This document shows positions 9,617-21,649 of a stretch of DNA of 64,000 nucleotides, piece after piece; the stretch's first letter is position 1, and each line of letters starts with the position of its first letter. The position numbers were made by a program, and so were the translations under genes. Source of the DNA: Podocnemis expansa (lineage: Eukaryota; Chordata; Testudines; Podocnemididae); the NCBI GenBank assembly GCA_007922195.1, contig ML681990.1, forward strand, positions 34,793,733 through 34,857,732, written 5' to 3'. The notes under the pieces were generated by a model, which made no database searches, was not told where the DNA came from, and saw nothing but the letters and a program-made list of their open reading frames with translations.

Positions 9617-12600
9617 GTGAATATAAATTATAGATGAACTTCTGCAGAATAACCCATGACTGTGAGCCTTTGTAAAGGAACATCCAGTAAAAAGGTGTTT
9701 ACAAATTGTCAAGGTTATTTTAGTTTACTTAGCTCTAGTTAATAGATTGGTCTAATCCTCATGCCCTGTGAAGAAATGATCATTGATTCAGTTCAGTGTC
9801 TAAAACAGAAAAACAAAGCACAGGACAGAAAAAAAAAAAAAAAGGCATAGGTTTTGATTTTCAAATTAAGCCTTTCTAATCATTATTATTTAAAATGGAT
9901 TCAATTTGGCACATCCAATGAATTGACAGGGTGTTGAACCAAAAAATAGATGCATAGTTTGAAAACCACATTTAAACTGATATGTGGCAGGGCATGTCTA
10001 AGTTAAACAATCACTAATTCAGCAGATGCTTGGAAAAATTTGCAAGGCCATCTCCGATGGATATTGAAGGGTCCTCATTTCATGTAAAGATCCGTATAGT
10101 TGATAACTGGATGATCACTTAGTCATTTGCATATGCAACTGAGGTAACTAACTGAATAAATTACATATGTGCATTTTTACATATGCAATTCTAAAAATGT
10201 AGTGCTAAGGGACAAGTGCTGTCATAAGCAAAATGAGTATGCTTCTTCATAAAAAAGGGTCAGGATTTCATCAAAAGGCAGTAATATAACACTATTTATT
10301 CACTTTAGCATCTTTCTTTGTAATAACCATCTCTGCAATAGACTTCATCTGTAATATTATAGTCAGTAGTAAAAAACTGTGCATGTTTCAATCCATAAAT
10401 AGTAGTAGTTGTATTTCAATAAAATGGCAATTAGCTAATTTTATTTCAAATTTTGGGGTGTGGGGGGTTGATGTTGGGTTTTGGGGGTTGGGTTTGTGGT
10501 TTTTTTGGTGGGGGGAGGATTACAGTAGCACTGAGAGGTCCAAATCAAAATTGGGGCCTTCAAGTGCTAAATGGTATATACACAAAAAGTAAAAGGCAGT
10601 TTTCACCTCAGTAATAATAATTATTTAACTTGGACTTACATTCACTGTTCCTGCTGAGTGAATAATTTTCATCAGCCTTTTTTTTTATGGAGACAGGAAG
10701 ACAATCCCAGCCTCAAAGAGCTTACAATCTAATTTAGGATATGTCACAAGAGTGAATGTAACAAAAACAGCTGAAAGAAGGGATATGGAGGACAAAGGAA
10801 ATAGCAACAAGAGCATTCATTATTAACACTGGCCAGCTATGTGCACAGCCAGATATGCAGATAGTGTCATTTTATATTATATTGTCTCTAAATTCTCTTA
10901 TTCATCCATTAATATCATTCTCTCTCTCTCATAAACAATAGGTGAGATAAAGATCTGAAATCTATAAGCCAGCCTTATCTGTTTAGATGTTATATACTTC
11001 AAAAATCTAATTTTAAATACTGAAATTTTAGTTCAGGAGGTAAACGAATGCTTTTGGATACATAAAAAAGCAACCTAGAAATTCAGACCCACTTTTTGTT
11101 CATAGATTTGGGCAAATGTAGTACTCCTGAAAGTACTCCAATATTAGTGCTTAGAATCAATCATAAAGCAAGGAGATCACAAAGAAGCTGTGTCACGCAG
11201 TTTTTACCAGTATTTACAAGCCCCCTATTATTCTAGTCTTGATGTCTCTTGAACAGATTGCCAGTCATGTCAAGTTGTGTGGTTGTTTTGTGAGACCATG
11301 TTTACATTTGTAACCTGAACAGAATTAAAATTTGAATCCCTTGAAGAGAAAATTGTTAAATTCCTGATTCTACTAATATCTATAGATCTTCTTGCAAGAT
11401 TAGGGTCTTATTTAGGATGAATATTCAAAACAGTTTGTTAGCCAAATATGGGTTTGTATTTTCACTGGCATTTCCATAATAAGGGGTGGGGGTTGGGGTG
11501 CGTATGTGTGTACTTGTAAATTTCCTAATACACTAGAATTGCTATAGGCTCCAATATAACCAAATGAGCTACTTCCAGTGCTTTTTACATATTTGGAGTG
11601 GGGATTTGCAGTTTCTTGACAACATCTGCATTTTCTCATACTTCTATAGCGCCTTCCTTCTCAGAGATATTCGTTTTCTCAGTTATAATCCTTATTAACT
11701 GAGAGTAGGAATATCATCACTCCTGAGTCAGCTAGAGAGGTCTCTCATGTGACCAGCTATACCAGCTCTTCCCATAAGGATATGGAGTATTATTTCTGCA
11801 TTAATTCCAACCTCCACTATACTTCAGAGCATGTGCAATTGATCAGATAAAAATTGTATGTCTTTTTATATGGGAATCTATGAAACCTGGAATTTTATCA
11901 GATTATTTAGACTATTAACTAAAATAATTTATATATAAAGTGTATTAAGTTTGACTTGAGTCTTTCTTATATCCACAAATGGCAAACAATTCAGAGTTAA
12001 GAATGAAACTTTATCCTTTCCGTATTATGCCTAATCATGTGGTGTTTTATACTGAGTGATTTTAAAGCAATAAATCCAATATTTTTTGAACATTGGTGTC
12101 TATATAATTACACCATAATGACTAAATTCTACATCTCTTGGACTTTCATGCTTTTGCATTTGTAATCAATTATGACAGTCATTGACACATCAAGGCTGAC
12201 ACATGACTATCCTGATTATAAATCTGAGGGGCTTCAAAAAAGGGAATTGATATGGCAAGGTCTTCTCAGGAAGGGCCCCTCATCTTCAGAATTCACTTCT
12301 CCTATGTTGAACTGTGCCAGATTTGGTCATTCTGAAGGCATGCTACAGGACCTATTTTTTTCTGTAAGTCTCTGGGAAAGGCTGGAGTCTGGGATTTGAG
12401 GTATTCTGATGTGACTGAGGTGGGGGAGGCTTTTGCTGACTGGCTATTTGTGTGTGCTGGGCAGAAAAGGCTGCTGGTACACTATGGATTATTTTAAATA
12501 AGTTTCAAGGTGTCTGGAGTAGTCATCTTCCAAATGTAACATCTAAATAAATAAATAAATAAAATTGGCACCTAGACTGAAGTAGCTTATGTTGAACAGC

Positions 12601-14639
12601 TGCAACTCCTATTAATTCAATGAAAGTTGTGAGCACTCATTTATGAAAATCATCTTTTCTGCAAATCTTATTTAGATGCCTTATGTTTAGGCACCAAAAT
12701 TTGAAACTATTAGTTAATGTGACTTTACATGCAATATAAGCTCCAGTACCAAGGTTCAGGCACAACAGGACAAGCTAGGGACAACAGAGTTTCTTAACTC
12801 AGTATAGTTCAGTTTTTGCATTCTTCAGTCACTCTCTTGACACTTCATCACTATAGCTTTTTGTAGGAGTTATTCATTAGGGCTGCAAGTTTCAAAAGAA
12901 CCTATGGGAGTTAGGTGCTCAATTTTAATTGAAATTCAGTAGGAACTGGGTCACTTGGTTCCTACAAGTTCCTCTGAAAATCCCAGCCCTAATTAGTAAC
13001 TCACACTCAAAGTAGTATAAGGAGAGTGCCTTAATAATACAAAACTTAACATTAAACAGAGTTGTGTTGTGCCTTGTGCCATTGCCTTCTCTCCTCCTAT
13101 CTGACCTGCTTCCTCTCCTCTCCACACACCCCCCAAGGCATAACACTAACCAAACCATTTATTCCAGTTTGTTAAAAAGGAATAAAAAAGAGAAAAGATT
13201 TTATTTCAAGAGTATGGGACAAAATATTATATTTGCTTATATATTATTGAATTATATTAATTATTTAGAGAAAGCTAATACTTTTGATTCAGTATTCATG
13301 AAATAATTATTTTCTACTAAGAAGAAAAATCCAGAACCATCATTAGAACTATTAAATATTGCTTTTCACCATTTGTAAACAAGAACCATAGAAACAACCA
13401 TCTTTTTAATCATTGCGACTCTATAAATATCTCTCTGTTCCCCTTAGATAAATCCAACTCATTTACTCACTCTGATTATCAATGCCTTAATGCTAGTGAA
13501 GGAGATACAACAGTCTACAAGAGACTATTTTGTTGAAATAATAAAGAATTTGCCATAATTTTGTGAAATGTATTAATGTAGGAGTCTATACCTCCCACCA
13601 ATGAAGGGATAATTTAGCATACAAATCTCCCATGCATCTGTGGAAAAATTGACTTTCATAGCAATATGAACATGAATGATTTATTTTTCCTTGATTATCA
13701 GAAAACATACAGGCAGAGTCATTCCAAGTTATTTTGTAAATACCATCCTCCACCACAAATATAGCACTTCCCTAGTGCTCTGGGAACTATCCTCCGTTCA
13801 GTGTATTTTCATATTTAATTTACATAATAGACAAAAGATTAAGTTCATATTTGTCTAAAATTCCAAAGAATTGGAGCAAATCATGTAAGAAAATTTTTGA
13901 TAAAATATTTTAGCAGTTGCCAGAACATAATACATACAATTTTATGTCTACTAAACCTCCAAAAGGAATTTAAATGACATAGCTTTTCAGTATACACTGA
14001 AAATAGATAAAAATGTAAGGGCTCTACATGGCTAAAAGCAGCCCTGTAAGTCTCCTTTGCTCCCTAGTTATTGAGGGTAGACACGTTTCTTGGAGATAAA
14101 TAATTCCTCTTCAGAAGCTGTAAACAGATCATTAGGAATTCTTTAGTGCTATCTTCTCAAGAACAAAGTCCCAGACTTCAATTCAATGAGAATGATAACT
14201 AAGTACAGATAACTAGGTACTGATTCTCATTAGGGGAATGAGTTTTTCTTTGTCTAACTGAATAGAAGTCAGCCTTTAAATATATTTAAGAGGGCTTCAA
14301 AGACAAATTCTTAGAATCTTTCCTGACTAGGTAGGAGATCAACACTCACAGCATGAAAGGAGGAGAGAAAAATCTTACAAGCACCTGTTAACCTATCCAT
14401 ATGATGTAAAATGTGTAAGTGGCTATAACTTCTATCTGCATCTTCACAGTTATGAATTTAAAAGGTTTTCTGAAACAGGATAGCCAGAATACATTTGCAC
14501 GAACTTTCCCCTTCTCAGTATGGCCATCAATTTAGAGCCATAAAATAATTGTTTGAGTTGGATAGGTGAGAGAGGAATTTATGGACTTCCAATAATATGC
14601 TGTCTAATCACTCTTGCCATGTTGGTATGAAAAAAGGTA
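9617..14639. other. Long non-coding stretch with minor repeats
   Basis: No gene is recognised. Items seen: an A-run at 9,829-9,843; a G/T-rich tract at 10,452-10,518; an old interspersed-repeat piece at 10,690-10,760 ('CCTCAAAGAGCTTACAATCT', reverse of the tail at 15,362); and an (AAAT)n tract at 12,543-12,563. Open frames of 60-80 codons here have no domain features. Confidence 0.55.
10452..10518 (+). repeat. G/T-rich tract with G-quadruplex pattern
   Basis: Several runs of 3-6 G separated by short T-rich loops, for example GGGGTGTGGGGGG, GGGTTTTGGGGG and GGTGGGGGG. This fits a G-quadruplex-forming pattern on the plus strand. It is not a telomeric hexamer array. Confidence 0.5.
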
Positions 14640-14644
14640 GGAAG

Positions 14645-15120
14645 AATGGCCCACCAGTCTGGGAGTTGGTTCAATTCATTATGTTGCCACAGACTCCCTA
14701 GAAGATCTTGAGCAAGTCACTTGGGGTATGTCTACATTGCAGCTGTGAGCGTGCTTCTTAGCAAGTGTAGGTACATGTGCGCTAGCTCTGCTTGAGCTAG
14801 CATGATACAAGTAGCGCTGCCAGACACAGCATGGACAGCAGCTCAGGCTAGCTGCCTGAGCACATACATGTCGGACTGAGCAGATTTGCACTCAGGTGTC
14901 TAATCCATGCAATGACCACCTCCATTGCTTTTCTTAGTTCACAACCTAGAATGTCTCTCTACTTGAACCAAGACAGGTGCTCCCAGCTGCACTGTAGACA
15001 TACCCTTTAGTCTCAGTGTGTGTTAAATATTTATCTGTAAAATGAGGGTGATAATATTTTCCTACCTTACAGGAATATTGTGATGGTAAATACTTTAAAC
15101 ATTATGAGGCACTCTGATGA
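14645..15120 (+). mobile_element. Ancient MIR/CORE-SINE, interrupted
   Basis: The left part ends with 'TCTTGAGCAAGTCACTT' and the right part resumes with 'TAGTCTCAGTGTG' and 'ATTTATCTGTAAAATGAGGG'. Together they match the MIR pattern (TTGGGCAAGTCACTTAAC..., CTCAGTTTCCTCATCTGTAAAATGGG). A MITE at 14,724-15,005 sits in the gap. MIRs predate the split of amniotes, so this is one of the oldest layers in the window. Confidence 0.8.
14724..15005. mobile_element. MITE (GGGTATGTCTACA termini)
   Basis: Left end GGGTATGTCTACATTGCAGC and right end, reverse-complemented, GGGTATGTCTACAGTGCAGC: excellent terminal inverted repeats. The flanking triplets TTG and TTT could be a mutated 3-bp TSD. The interior contains GCTAGC-type palindromes and no coding capacity. 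Length is 282 bp. Confidence 0.85.
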
Positions 15121-15361
15121 GGGTCATTTTGCCATGTTGCCCCTCACGCTTAGGAGTGGGTCCTTGCAAATTTCTGCAAAACTAAGCCATTATTTTCCTT
15201 AAAACTTTCCTTTTCCATGATGCCTACAAAATAATTGACAATGATAAGGCTGCTTGTGTGCTGAGACCATTGTCTGTCATGAGGACCAATATTGTCTCGT
15301 TGTTTCGTTGTAGTCACCCACCCCCATCCACCTATCCATCTGTCATCTCTTGTCTTACACT

Positions 15362-15485
15362 TAGATTGTAAGTGGTTTGGGCCAGGGAACATCCTCATGT
15401 TCTGTATATGTATAGTGTTTAGCACCATGGGCTCTTTATCCATGTTTAGGGCTCCTAGGTGCTATGATAATATAAGTAAATTATA
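15362..15485 (+). mobile_element. Ancient interspersed repeat tail (L3/CORE-SINE type)
   Basis: 'TTAGATTGTAAGTGGTTTGG' ... 'GGGCTCCTAGGTGCTA' ... AATATAAGTAAATTATAATAA follows the old amniote tail pattern (AGATTGTAAGCTCTTTGGGGCAGG ... AATAATAATAA). Similar tails lie at 41,020-41,150 and 48,948-48,985. Family assignment by eye is uncertain. Confidence 0.6.
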
Positions 15486-15489
15486 ATAA

Positions 15490-18380
15490 GAACTTCAGAT
15501 TGATAGAGCAGTGTTAACAGCCTTCTCATGCTTGTATGGTTTGGAAGGTAACAATTATTTTATTTGTGTTTTTATAATTTGATCCTCGAGTCTGCCCCAA
15601 TGGAATAATACTGTATTCGCATATCTTAGAAAACCAGCTACTGTATTTGTACACATATGCTCAATAATTTATTTTCATATATACAAGTTGCTGTGCATAT
15701 TGGAAATCAGGAATGTTTCCAAAGAACCAAGAAAACATTTTTGTTTATTTCAAAGTTGAAAACACCAAACATATTTTAATCATTTTAATAATGCAAATCA
15801 TGACATTGTAACAAGTTTTAAAAAAACCTATCCAATAAAATCTAATAATTAACTAGCTGATAACAAGCAGTTATTTTCGTATTAGTCTTAAAGTATTTTG
15901 GAATGTCTATCGGTTCCAAATAGAAAAGAAGCTATGTAATTAATTAGCATGGATAAAATGTAATTAAACACTAATTTGTATTGTAAAGACATCACACTAG
16001 ACTTTACAAGTTCCTCTGGCCTGTTTCCACTTCCCTCCCATCAACCCTCCAAAAATTATTTCAGTGCTACAGCTAGACTGAGGTTTTATTACTCTGGACT
16101 CAACAATTACCTATAAGCCACTTAGTTTACTTAGAATAAGCATAAAATGCATCACTTTGTTCAGAGTGAGTAACTGCAGTATAAAAACAGGATTTCCTAA
16201 AAGATCATGCAATAAAAATCAGGAAACAAGAAGTCATAAAACCATTTAACTGTGCATAATGACAAACAGTCACCAAATATAATGAGATTAATATAATAAA
16301 AAGTGAGGCTCAAATCCAGGTTTCCAGACAGGAAATAAAGCATAGTAAAGCAGCATATTATTTTATTTCACGCAATTTCTTGAATGTTAATGTAATTCTC
16401 ATTAAAACCTATGATAGCCTTCTAATACCTACCCCAGTAATATTTTTAATGTCTTATTTGCAATGAAAGAGGGTATGGCATGTTCAATACATGACTTGCT
16501 TAAACATAAACAAATGAACAAATAAAATTACTTAGAATAAAATAATAAGCATCTTAGCAGAATAGGGAATCTTGTATGTATATCAAAATTCATCACCCAT
16601 TTTGTTCATTATGATTATTCAAATCGCAAACATCCAGAAGTTATGTAGAATCTTCTTCTATTACATTACCATGGCAAAGTGGCTCAAAAAGCAAATAGCA
16701 ATACCACCACTTTATCTTCCTGCTACCCCCACCCTTTGCACCTGTAGCACTCAAAGCACTTTACTCACATTGATATGTATTATCTTCTTTTGTCAAATGG
16801 AGCAACTGTGGCAGATCAGAATGATTCCCCACTGTGTCCAAGGTACTTGAACTGGTTGGCATAAACAGGGATCAAGTATAGTACAACTTAGCTTCATTTG
16901 CCTTCTCCCATACTCAGCTTGACTCCTCACTCCATACAGGGAGCAGCCACTGGTACAGGCTGTATCTGCCAGTGTTACTCAAATGAAGTTCCCTCGTAAC
17001 CCACCGGCATTCCTTTGTGGGAATCTCTGATCAATAAGCTTGCTTTGTGCCACTAATGAATGTGACAGATCAAAGAATCTGGCTTAGTGTGTGTAAAACC
17101 TGCATTTTTTCAAGGGTCCACCTCTGTTTTGAGGTGTTCACCTTCAGACACTCTAAACTGGCAGACATCAAATTATGAGACAAAGCCTTATGTATTCTGC
17201 AACAGAACATAGGTATCCCATGTTTCAGCCCAGCACTCAGTCCAGCATACTGTATTGGCCCTCAGTGTAAACCCCCACCCCCATCATCTTCAAGAAGTGT
17301 TTTGAAGATCTCAGCTCTGAGCCTCTAACAACAAAATGCTTAAATCTGTAGCAATTGTGTGCATATCATGCCTTTCCTCTGCTCTATTCTTGTGAGCTGA
17401 AAAGATATTGAAATTAAGAAAAATATTGCTATTTCAATTGTATTAATAGAATAATTAGGCATATATTAATAATAAGTAATCCTTCACCAATGTCAAAGAT
17501 AGTTTTGTTATTGACTTCAGTGTCAGAAACATAAGGCCTTTCATCTGAAGATCTCAAACTGCTATACAGTCATTCACTATGATGCTCATATGAGGTAGGA
17601 ATTATGAATATTTTTGTTCAAATACAGAAATATGGTCAAAAATATTTCAAATGGTCATAAAACAAGCCTGTGAAGAGCTCATAACATAACCTGAAGTTCT
17701 AAATCCCATGCTGTAAACAATAGAAAAACTCCATGCCCCATTCAACACCCAGATTCTTGTCAATTTCAAGTATTCTACTTGTTTATAAAAAATGAGACAT
17801 ATAGGCAGAACAGAGAATTTACAAAAAGCTTGTGTCATATGCATGTTCACAATTACAAGCAATCCAGCACTCCAGTTTTATTGATAGGTTGACATCTTAA
17901 AAACTGAAGTGTCAACATTGTTGAAGTTCTTATAGAGCTAACAGATATTTTCAGACTGAGGGAGAATGTTTTTTGGATCTTTTAAAAAAAATTACATGTG
18001 ATTTAAAGAGCAGGAAACAACATTTTGCATCTCTCAGCCTTGGCAACCTCCCTTTGAAAAGCCTATGGAGGCCAAAAATGCAGTGAAGTTCTGATTTTGG
18101 ACAGTCTCTTTCTCTCTTGTACATACACACATAACTTAAGATTAAGTCTGTATGCATCAAATAATGTGATATTTTTAAAACAAAATCAACAGTTATTGAA
18201 ACTGTCACACAATCTGAGATAAAATCATTGACAGGCAGTGATGTACTTCCTGCACTGCATCACTGAAAATTATTATATAACAGGGGAAGGGCAGAAAATA
18301 CACATTTGGTTGAAGGACTCCTATTTTTTCCAAATTTCAATAGAATTTTATTGACTCATTTTTCTTTTTTATTTGGCTGC
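15490..18380. other. Non-coding DNA; two faint MIR-like pieces
   Basis: No gene seen. Minus-strand MIR-like traces occur at about 16,738-16,865 ('CACTCAAAGCACTTTAC') and 17,540-17,650 ('CATCTGAAGATCTCAAACTG', 'ATGAGGTAGGAATTAT'). The rest is unassigned AT-rich DNA. Confidence 0.45.
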
Positions 18381-18612
18381 TGCTAGCTCACAACAAAAAC
18401 AATAAATTTGTTAGATACAGCCATGCACTCAGAGACCACAGAATATGATCTCAAGAGAAAGTCCAGGGAATACATCTTAACACACCTATAATCACCTTGA
18501 CAACACAAGAACATTCCACCAGAGAAACAGATTGCATCATGAAATGGGCCATTCAAATACCTTTAGAGAACCTGTTTCAATACAAAAATAAAACCACCAA
18601 CAATCACTAATC

Positions 18613-18780
18613 ATGACCTATCACCCCACACCAAAACCTATAGAAGGTATCCTCAAACAACTACAACCCGTACTAAATAGGGAACACATTCTGAAAGTAA
18701 TCTTTCTAGAACCTCTTCTTCTGGCCTTCAAACAACCTCCCTTCCTAGTCCCTACCTCTTCCAAGTTTATTATCAAAAGT
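18613..18780 (+). pseudogene. PLE family B RT C-terminal fragment
   Basis: A short open frame reads 'LKQLQPVLNREHILKVIF' followed by 'LLAFKQPP', the conserved region after the RT core of Penelope-like proteins (usually ...LQPVLNRD..., AFKQPPNL). It is cut at the right by insertion of the family A terminal element. The frame upstream is broken by stops. Confidence 0.65.
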
Positions 18781-18809
18781 AAAAACAAGAAGAGTCCTGT
18801 GGCACCTTA

Positions 18810-19141
18810 GGCCATGTCTACACTAGCCAATTAGATCGTGCCTACACTAGGCTTTGCCTGTCTAAGCAAAGCTAAGTCTGAACTAATAAGTTTGACTGGT
18901 TAGTCTGGACTAAGCATGATGTAGACACGAACTATGGCTTAATTTGAACTATGTCATTAGTTCGAACTAGCTATGCTTTCTAGTTCGAACTAAAAAGTTT
19001 GTTAGAACTAGGACATGCGGCTATTGGGAACTAAAAAGCCATGGTTAGTCTGAACTAACCAGCAGTTAGTATGAACTAACTTGGAACTGCTTAGTTCAGA
19101 CGAAGGAAGTCCGAACTAAGCTTTGTAATGTAGACACAGCC
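18810..19141. mobile_element. MITE with TTA target duplication
   Basis: Ends GGCCATGTCTACAC and, reverse-complemented, GGCTGTGTCTACAT. TTA flanks both sides (18,807-18,809 and 19,142-19,144), and removing 335 bp restores the host repeat 'GGCACCTTATAGATTAA'. The interior (332 bp) is packed with palindromes such as TTAGTTCGAACTA and AGTTCGAACT. A 3-bp TTA duplication is typical of PIF/Harbinger elements, but related copies here use TAT and ACA, so the superfamily is left open. Confidence 0.9.
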
Positions 19142-19254
19142 TTATAGATTAAAAAATATCTTCAGGCATAAGCTTTCATGGACTCCAAGCCCCTTCATCA
19201 GATGCAAGTGGGTTGGAACCCACGAAACCTTATGTATGAAGAAATCTGCTAGTT

Positions 19255-19817
19255 CTGTGGTTCCCAAACTGGGGTCCACAGATGTGTTCCAAGGGGTCTG
19301 CGGCGCTGCTCCCTACCGGGGCCAGGACCCAGCTGTGGCCCCAATGCTCCCTGCCAGGGCTGGGTCTCAGCCAGGGAGGGGGCAGTGCTGTCACTCGCCG
19401 ATGCTGGCAGAGGCTCTGCTCCACTTCCCTGCAGGGGCTGGCTGGGGGCCATTGAGGCGGTGCTGCTGCTCTCTGGCCTGATGGCTCAGCTCTGCTCCCC
19501 TGCAGGGGCTGGCTGGGGGCCATGGCCCAGCTGTCCTGCTCTCCGGCATGGAGAAGCAGAGGGGGCCAATGCCACAGCAGTCCCACTCCCTGGCAGGGGA
19601 AGGGGCCATAGCCACAGTGGCCCCATTCCCCAGAGCCTTGGCCGCAGCAGCTCTACTCACCAGCCAATGCCGGCAGCACCGCCAGAGCAGCATGGGCTGG
19701 ATTCTGCCAGCACACAGGCTGGATTCTTCCTGCAGTGGCCACCAGCGCCCAGGGAGGCTGAAAAAATTTTTCCACTTAAAAAGGGCTCCCCAACCTTGAA
19801 AAGGTTGGGAACCACTG
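19255..19817. mobile_element. hAT non-autonomous element
   Basis: Ends CTGTGGTTCCCAAAC and, reverse-complemented, CAGTGGTTCCCAACC, a classic hAT terminus. The 8-bp duplication is TGCTAGTT (19,247-19,254) against TGTTAGTC (19,818-19,825), 6 of 8 matching. The interior is GC-rich and loosely repetitive ('GCAGGGGCTGGCTGGGGGCC' occurs twice, about 70 bp apart). The long frames within it, including one of 156 codons, are composition artefacts. Confidence 0.9.
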
Positions 19818-19830
19818 TGTTAGTCTATAA

Positions 19831-20305
19831 CAGGTGTGGCCAAACTGTGGCTTGAGAGCCACATGCAGCTCTTGAATGAAAAATCGTGGCTCCCAGAAGA
19901 ATGTCAGCAAATCAGTTTAGGAAAGCAGCCCTAGCCTAGGAGTTCAGCAGGGGATCGGGACGGTGGAGAGAAGTGCGGTATGGTTGGAGATGGGAGGGAG
20001 AAGTGTGGTATGGTCGGAATTTTAAAAAACTTGCCACTAGCCTGCAGTCTTCTACATCGAGCAGCAGTTAAGTTTTTACTCTATAGGCCTAATTTTCATG
20101 GTTACCTTAAGCAATTATTAGAATCTGACATTAGTAGGATCAGAATTTTTCCTCTTTTTACGATAAAATTAAAGTGTGCAATGAATTTTAAACTTAGTAA
20201 TTTTGGAGTAGGTAAAAGTATGTGGCTATATGTCTCAGTGCGGCTCTTGAAGGTTTAATAATCAACTTGTGTGGCTCTTGAGTTCCAAAAGTTTGGCCAC
20301 CCCTG
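19831..20305. mobile_element. hAT non-autonomous element, perfect 8-bp TSD
   Basis: Ends CAGGTGTGGCCAAACTGTGG and, reverse-complemented, CAGGGGTGGCCAAACTTTTG. The duplication GTCTATAA is perfect (19,823-19,830 and 20,306-20,313). Removing it rejoins the host sequence 'TTAGTCTATAAGGTGCCACA'. It contains repeated GTGGCTCTTGA/GAGCCACA blocks near both ends. No transposase remains. Confidence 0.95.
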
Positions 20306-20394
20306 GTCTATAAGGTGCCACAGGACTCTCGTTGTTTTTGCTGTACACAGACTAACATGGCTACACCTCTGGAAATCTCATCAGAAGTAAGCTC

Positions 20395-20800
20395 CACACA
20401 AGCCAGGGCACATCAGCTTTAATGGCACAAGACACCACCAGAACAACAGATGAAAACCTTATAGACCTGTCTTCAATGTGGTAATGATTAACAGCCCCCA
20501 CCAAAACATCTTTGAAGATCTGTGGATCCTGCACATGCCTGACATCAACTATGTAGGTGAAATCAGAAAATCACTATGCTCTCAGATGAAGTCACAGAAG
20601 AAAATAATAAAAGACCAAAACAGGGTATCACCTGTGAGTATACACTTTTCACAAAGCAATCATTTTATATCTAACCTCTCAGCCCTCATCTTCAAAAGAA
20701 ATGCAAACAACACCTTCAAAAGATGCGCCCGGGTTCTTAAATTCATAATTTTGTTAGACACTAAAAATCAGAGTCTGACTAGTGCCACTGGATTTATAGT
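20395..20800 (+). pseudogene. GIY-YIG endonuclease remnant of PLE family B
   Basis: The frame contains 'MPDINYVGEIRKSL', a GIY-YIG core in which YVG replaces YIG, followed by 'SPVSIHFSQSNH' and 'DLSALIFKRNANNTFKRCAR'. The copy at 29,030 kb-scale position 29,340-29,460 shares 'SDLSVLILKGN' and 'FIFLLDSKN', so both belong to one family. This domain provides DNA nicking for PLE integration. It is broken upstream and has lost its connection to the RT. Confidence 0.7.
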
Positions 20801-20930
20801 TCCAAAGGGGTAACTGTGTTAGTCTAGTCCAGCAAAACAAAAGTGTCTGGTGGCACTTTCAAAGACTAACAAATCTATTTATTGTATGAACTTTTGTGGG
20901 AGAGAATCCCACTTTGTCAGATGCTTGTTT
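20801..20930 (+). mobile_element. PLE family A terminal fragment
   Basis: 'TTCCAAAGGGGTAACTGTGT', TAGTCTAGTCCAGCAAAACA, GGTGGCACTTTCAAAGACTA and CCCACTTTGTCAGATGC are the terminal repeat of family A. It lies inside the family B element immediately after its GIY-YIG frame. Confidence 0.8.
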
Positions 20931-21141
20931 AAACCAACAATCTATAACCCATTAATTGCCTTCCAACATCTCCAGTGCTGTGCCTCCACCTTCCATGATC
21001 GGTGAGGTGTTAACAGCCTGCTTCATCTTGAATGCTCCTTTTAAATATGTGATAACTACTTACACTAAACAATCTTTTCTACCTTCTATTTAGCTGTGAC
21101 ACTCCAAGTACATTTTACATGCCTGAAGAAGAGCTCTGTAT

Positions 21142-21649
21142 GGCTATGTCTCCACTGGAGGTTCAAGTCAACTTAACCTGCTTTAAGCACTTGCTTAAGT
21201 TGACTTAAGCACTTAAGTCAACTTTACAGGGCAGGGCCTGCCCCATTCCCTGCCCTGGGTTCCCGGGCCTCGAACAAGCCTCAGGGGCCTGATTTGGCTC
21301 CTGCCGTGTGGCAAGGAGCAGGAAGCTGGTTCCTGCCACCTGTAGAAAGGGGCTGGGAGCCAGTTTTAGCTCCCAGCCCTTCTCCGCATGTGGCAGGAGC
21401 TGGCTCCTAGCCCCCACTGCCTGCTGCAAGGGGCTGGGAGCTGGAGTCAGCTCCCAGCCACTTGCTGGTGGCAGCTGCAACTGGATTAGCCCCCAGAGCC
21501 AGATTGGTCTCCGGATCCAATCAGGACCTGGGGCAGGGCAGGAGGCAGGGCGGCCCCAGGTATGTCTGCACTGTGTCCAGTGCAGACATACCCTGAAGTC
21601 AACCTTGTGAAGTCGACTTGCAAGGCCCCCCCAAAGTGCAGACATAGCC
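21142..21649. mobile_element. MITE with TAT target duplication
   Basis: Ends GGCTATGTCTCCACTGGAGG and, reverse-complemented, GGCTATGTCTGCACTTTGG. TAT flanks both sides (21,139-21,141 and 21,650-21,652). Removal rejoins the family B tail ('GAAGAGCTCTGTATGAGCTT'). Near the ends are palindromes such as TTAAGTTGACTTAA. The GC-rich middle has self-complementary blocks (GGGGCTGGGAGC ... GCTCCCAGCC) repeated about 78 bp apart. Long frames in the middle are not genes. Confidence 0.9.

Larger units (their letters stand above)
18783..20376. mobile_element. PLE family A-type terminal foldback with three insertions
   Basis: With its three insertions removed mentally, this is a short foldback. The left arm runs AAGAGTCCTGTGGCACCTTA then TAGATTAAAAAATAT and CATAAGCTTTCATGG to TTCATCAGATGC. 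The right arm runs CTTATGTATGAAG, TTAGTCTATAAGGTGCC, ACAGGACTCTCGTT and ACTAACATGGCTACACC. Arms are inverted relative to each other. The insertions are a MITE (18,810-19,141) and two hAT elements (19,255-19,817 and 19,831-20,305), each leaving a readable target duplication. Confidence 0.8.

Noticed and set aside
10440..10520. Interstitial telomeric repeat
   Set aside because: G/T-rich but without TTAGGG units.
19230..19855. Open frames of 100-156 codons on both strands
   Set aside because: They lie inside a GC-rich hAT element, mirror each other and have no domain features.
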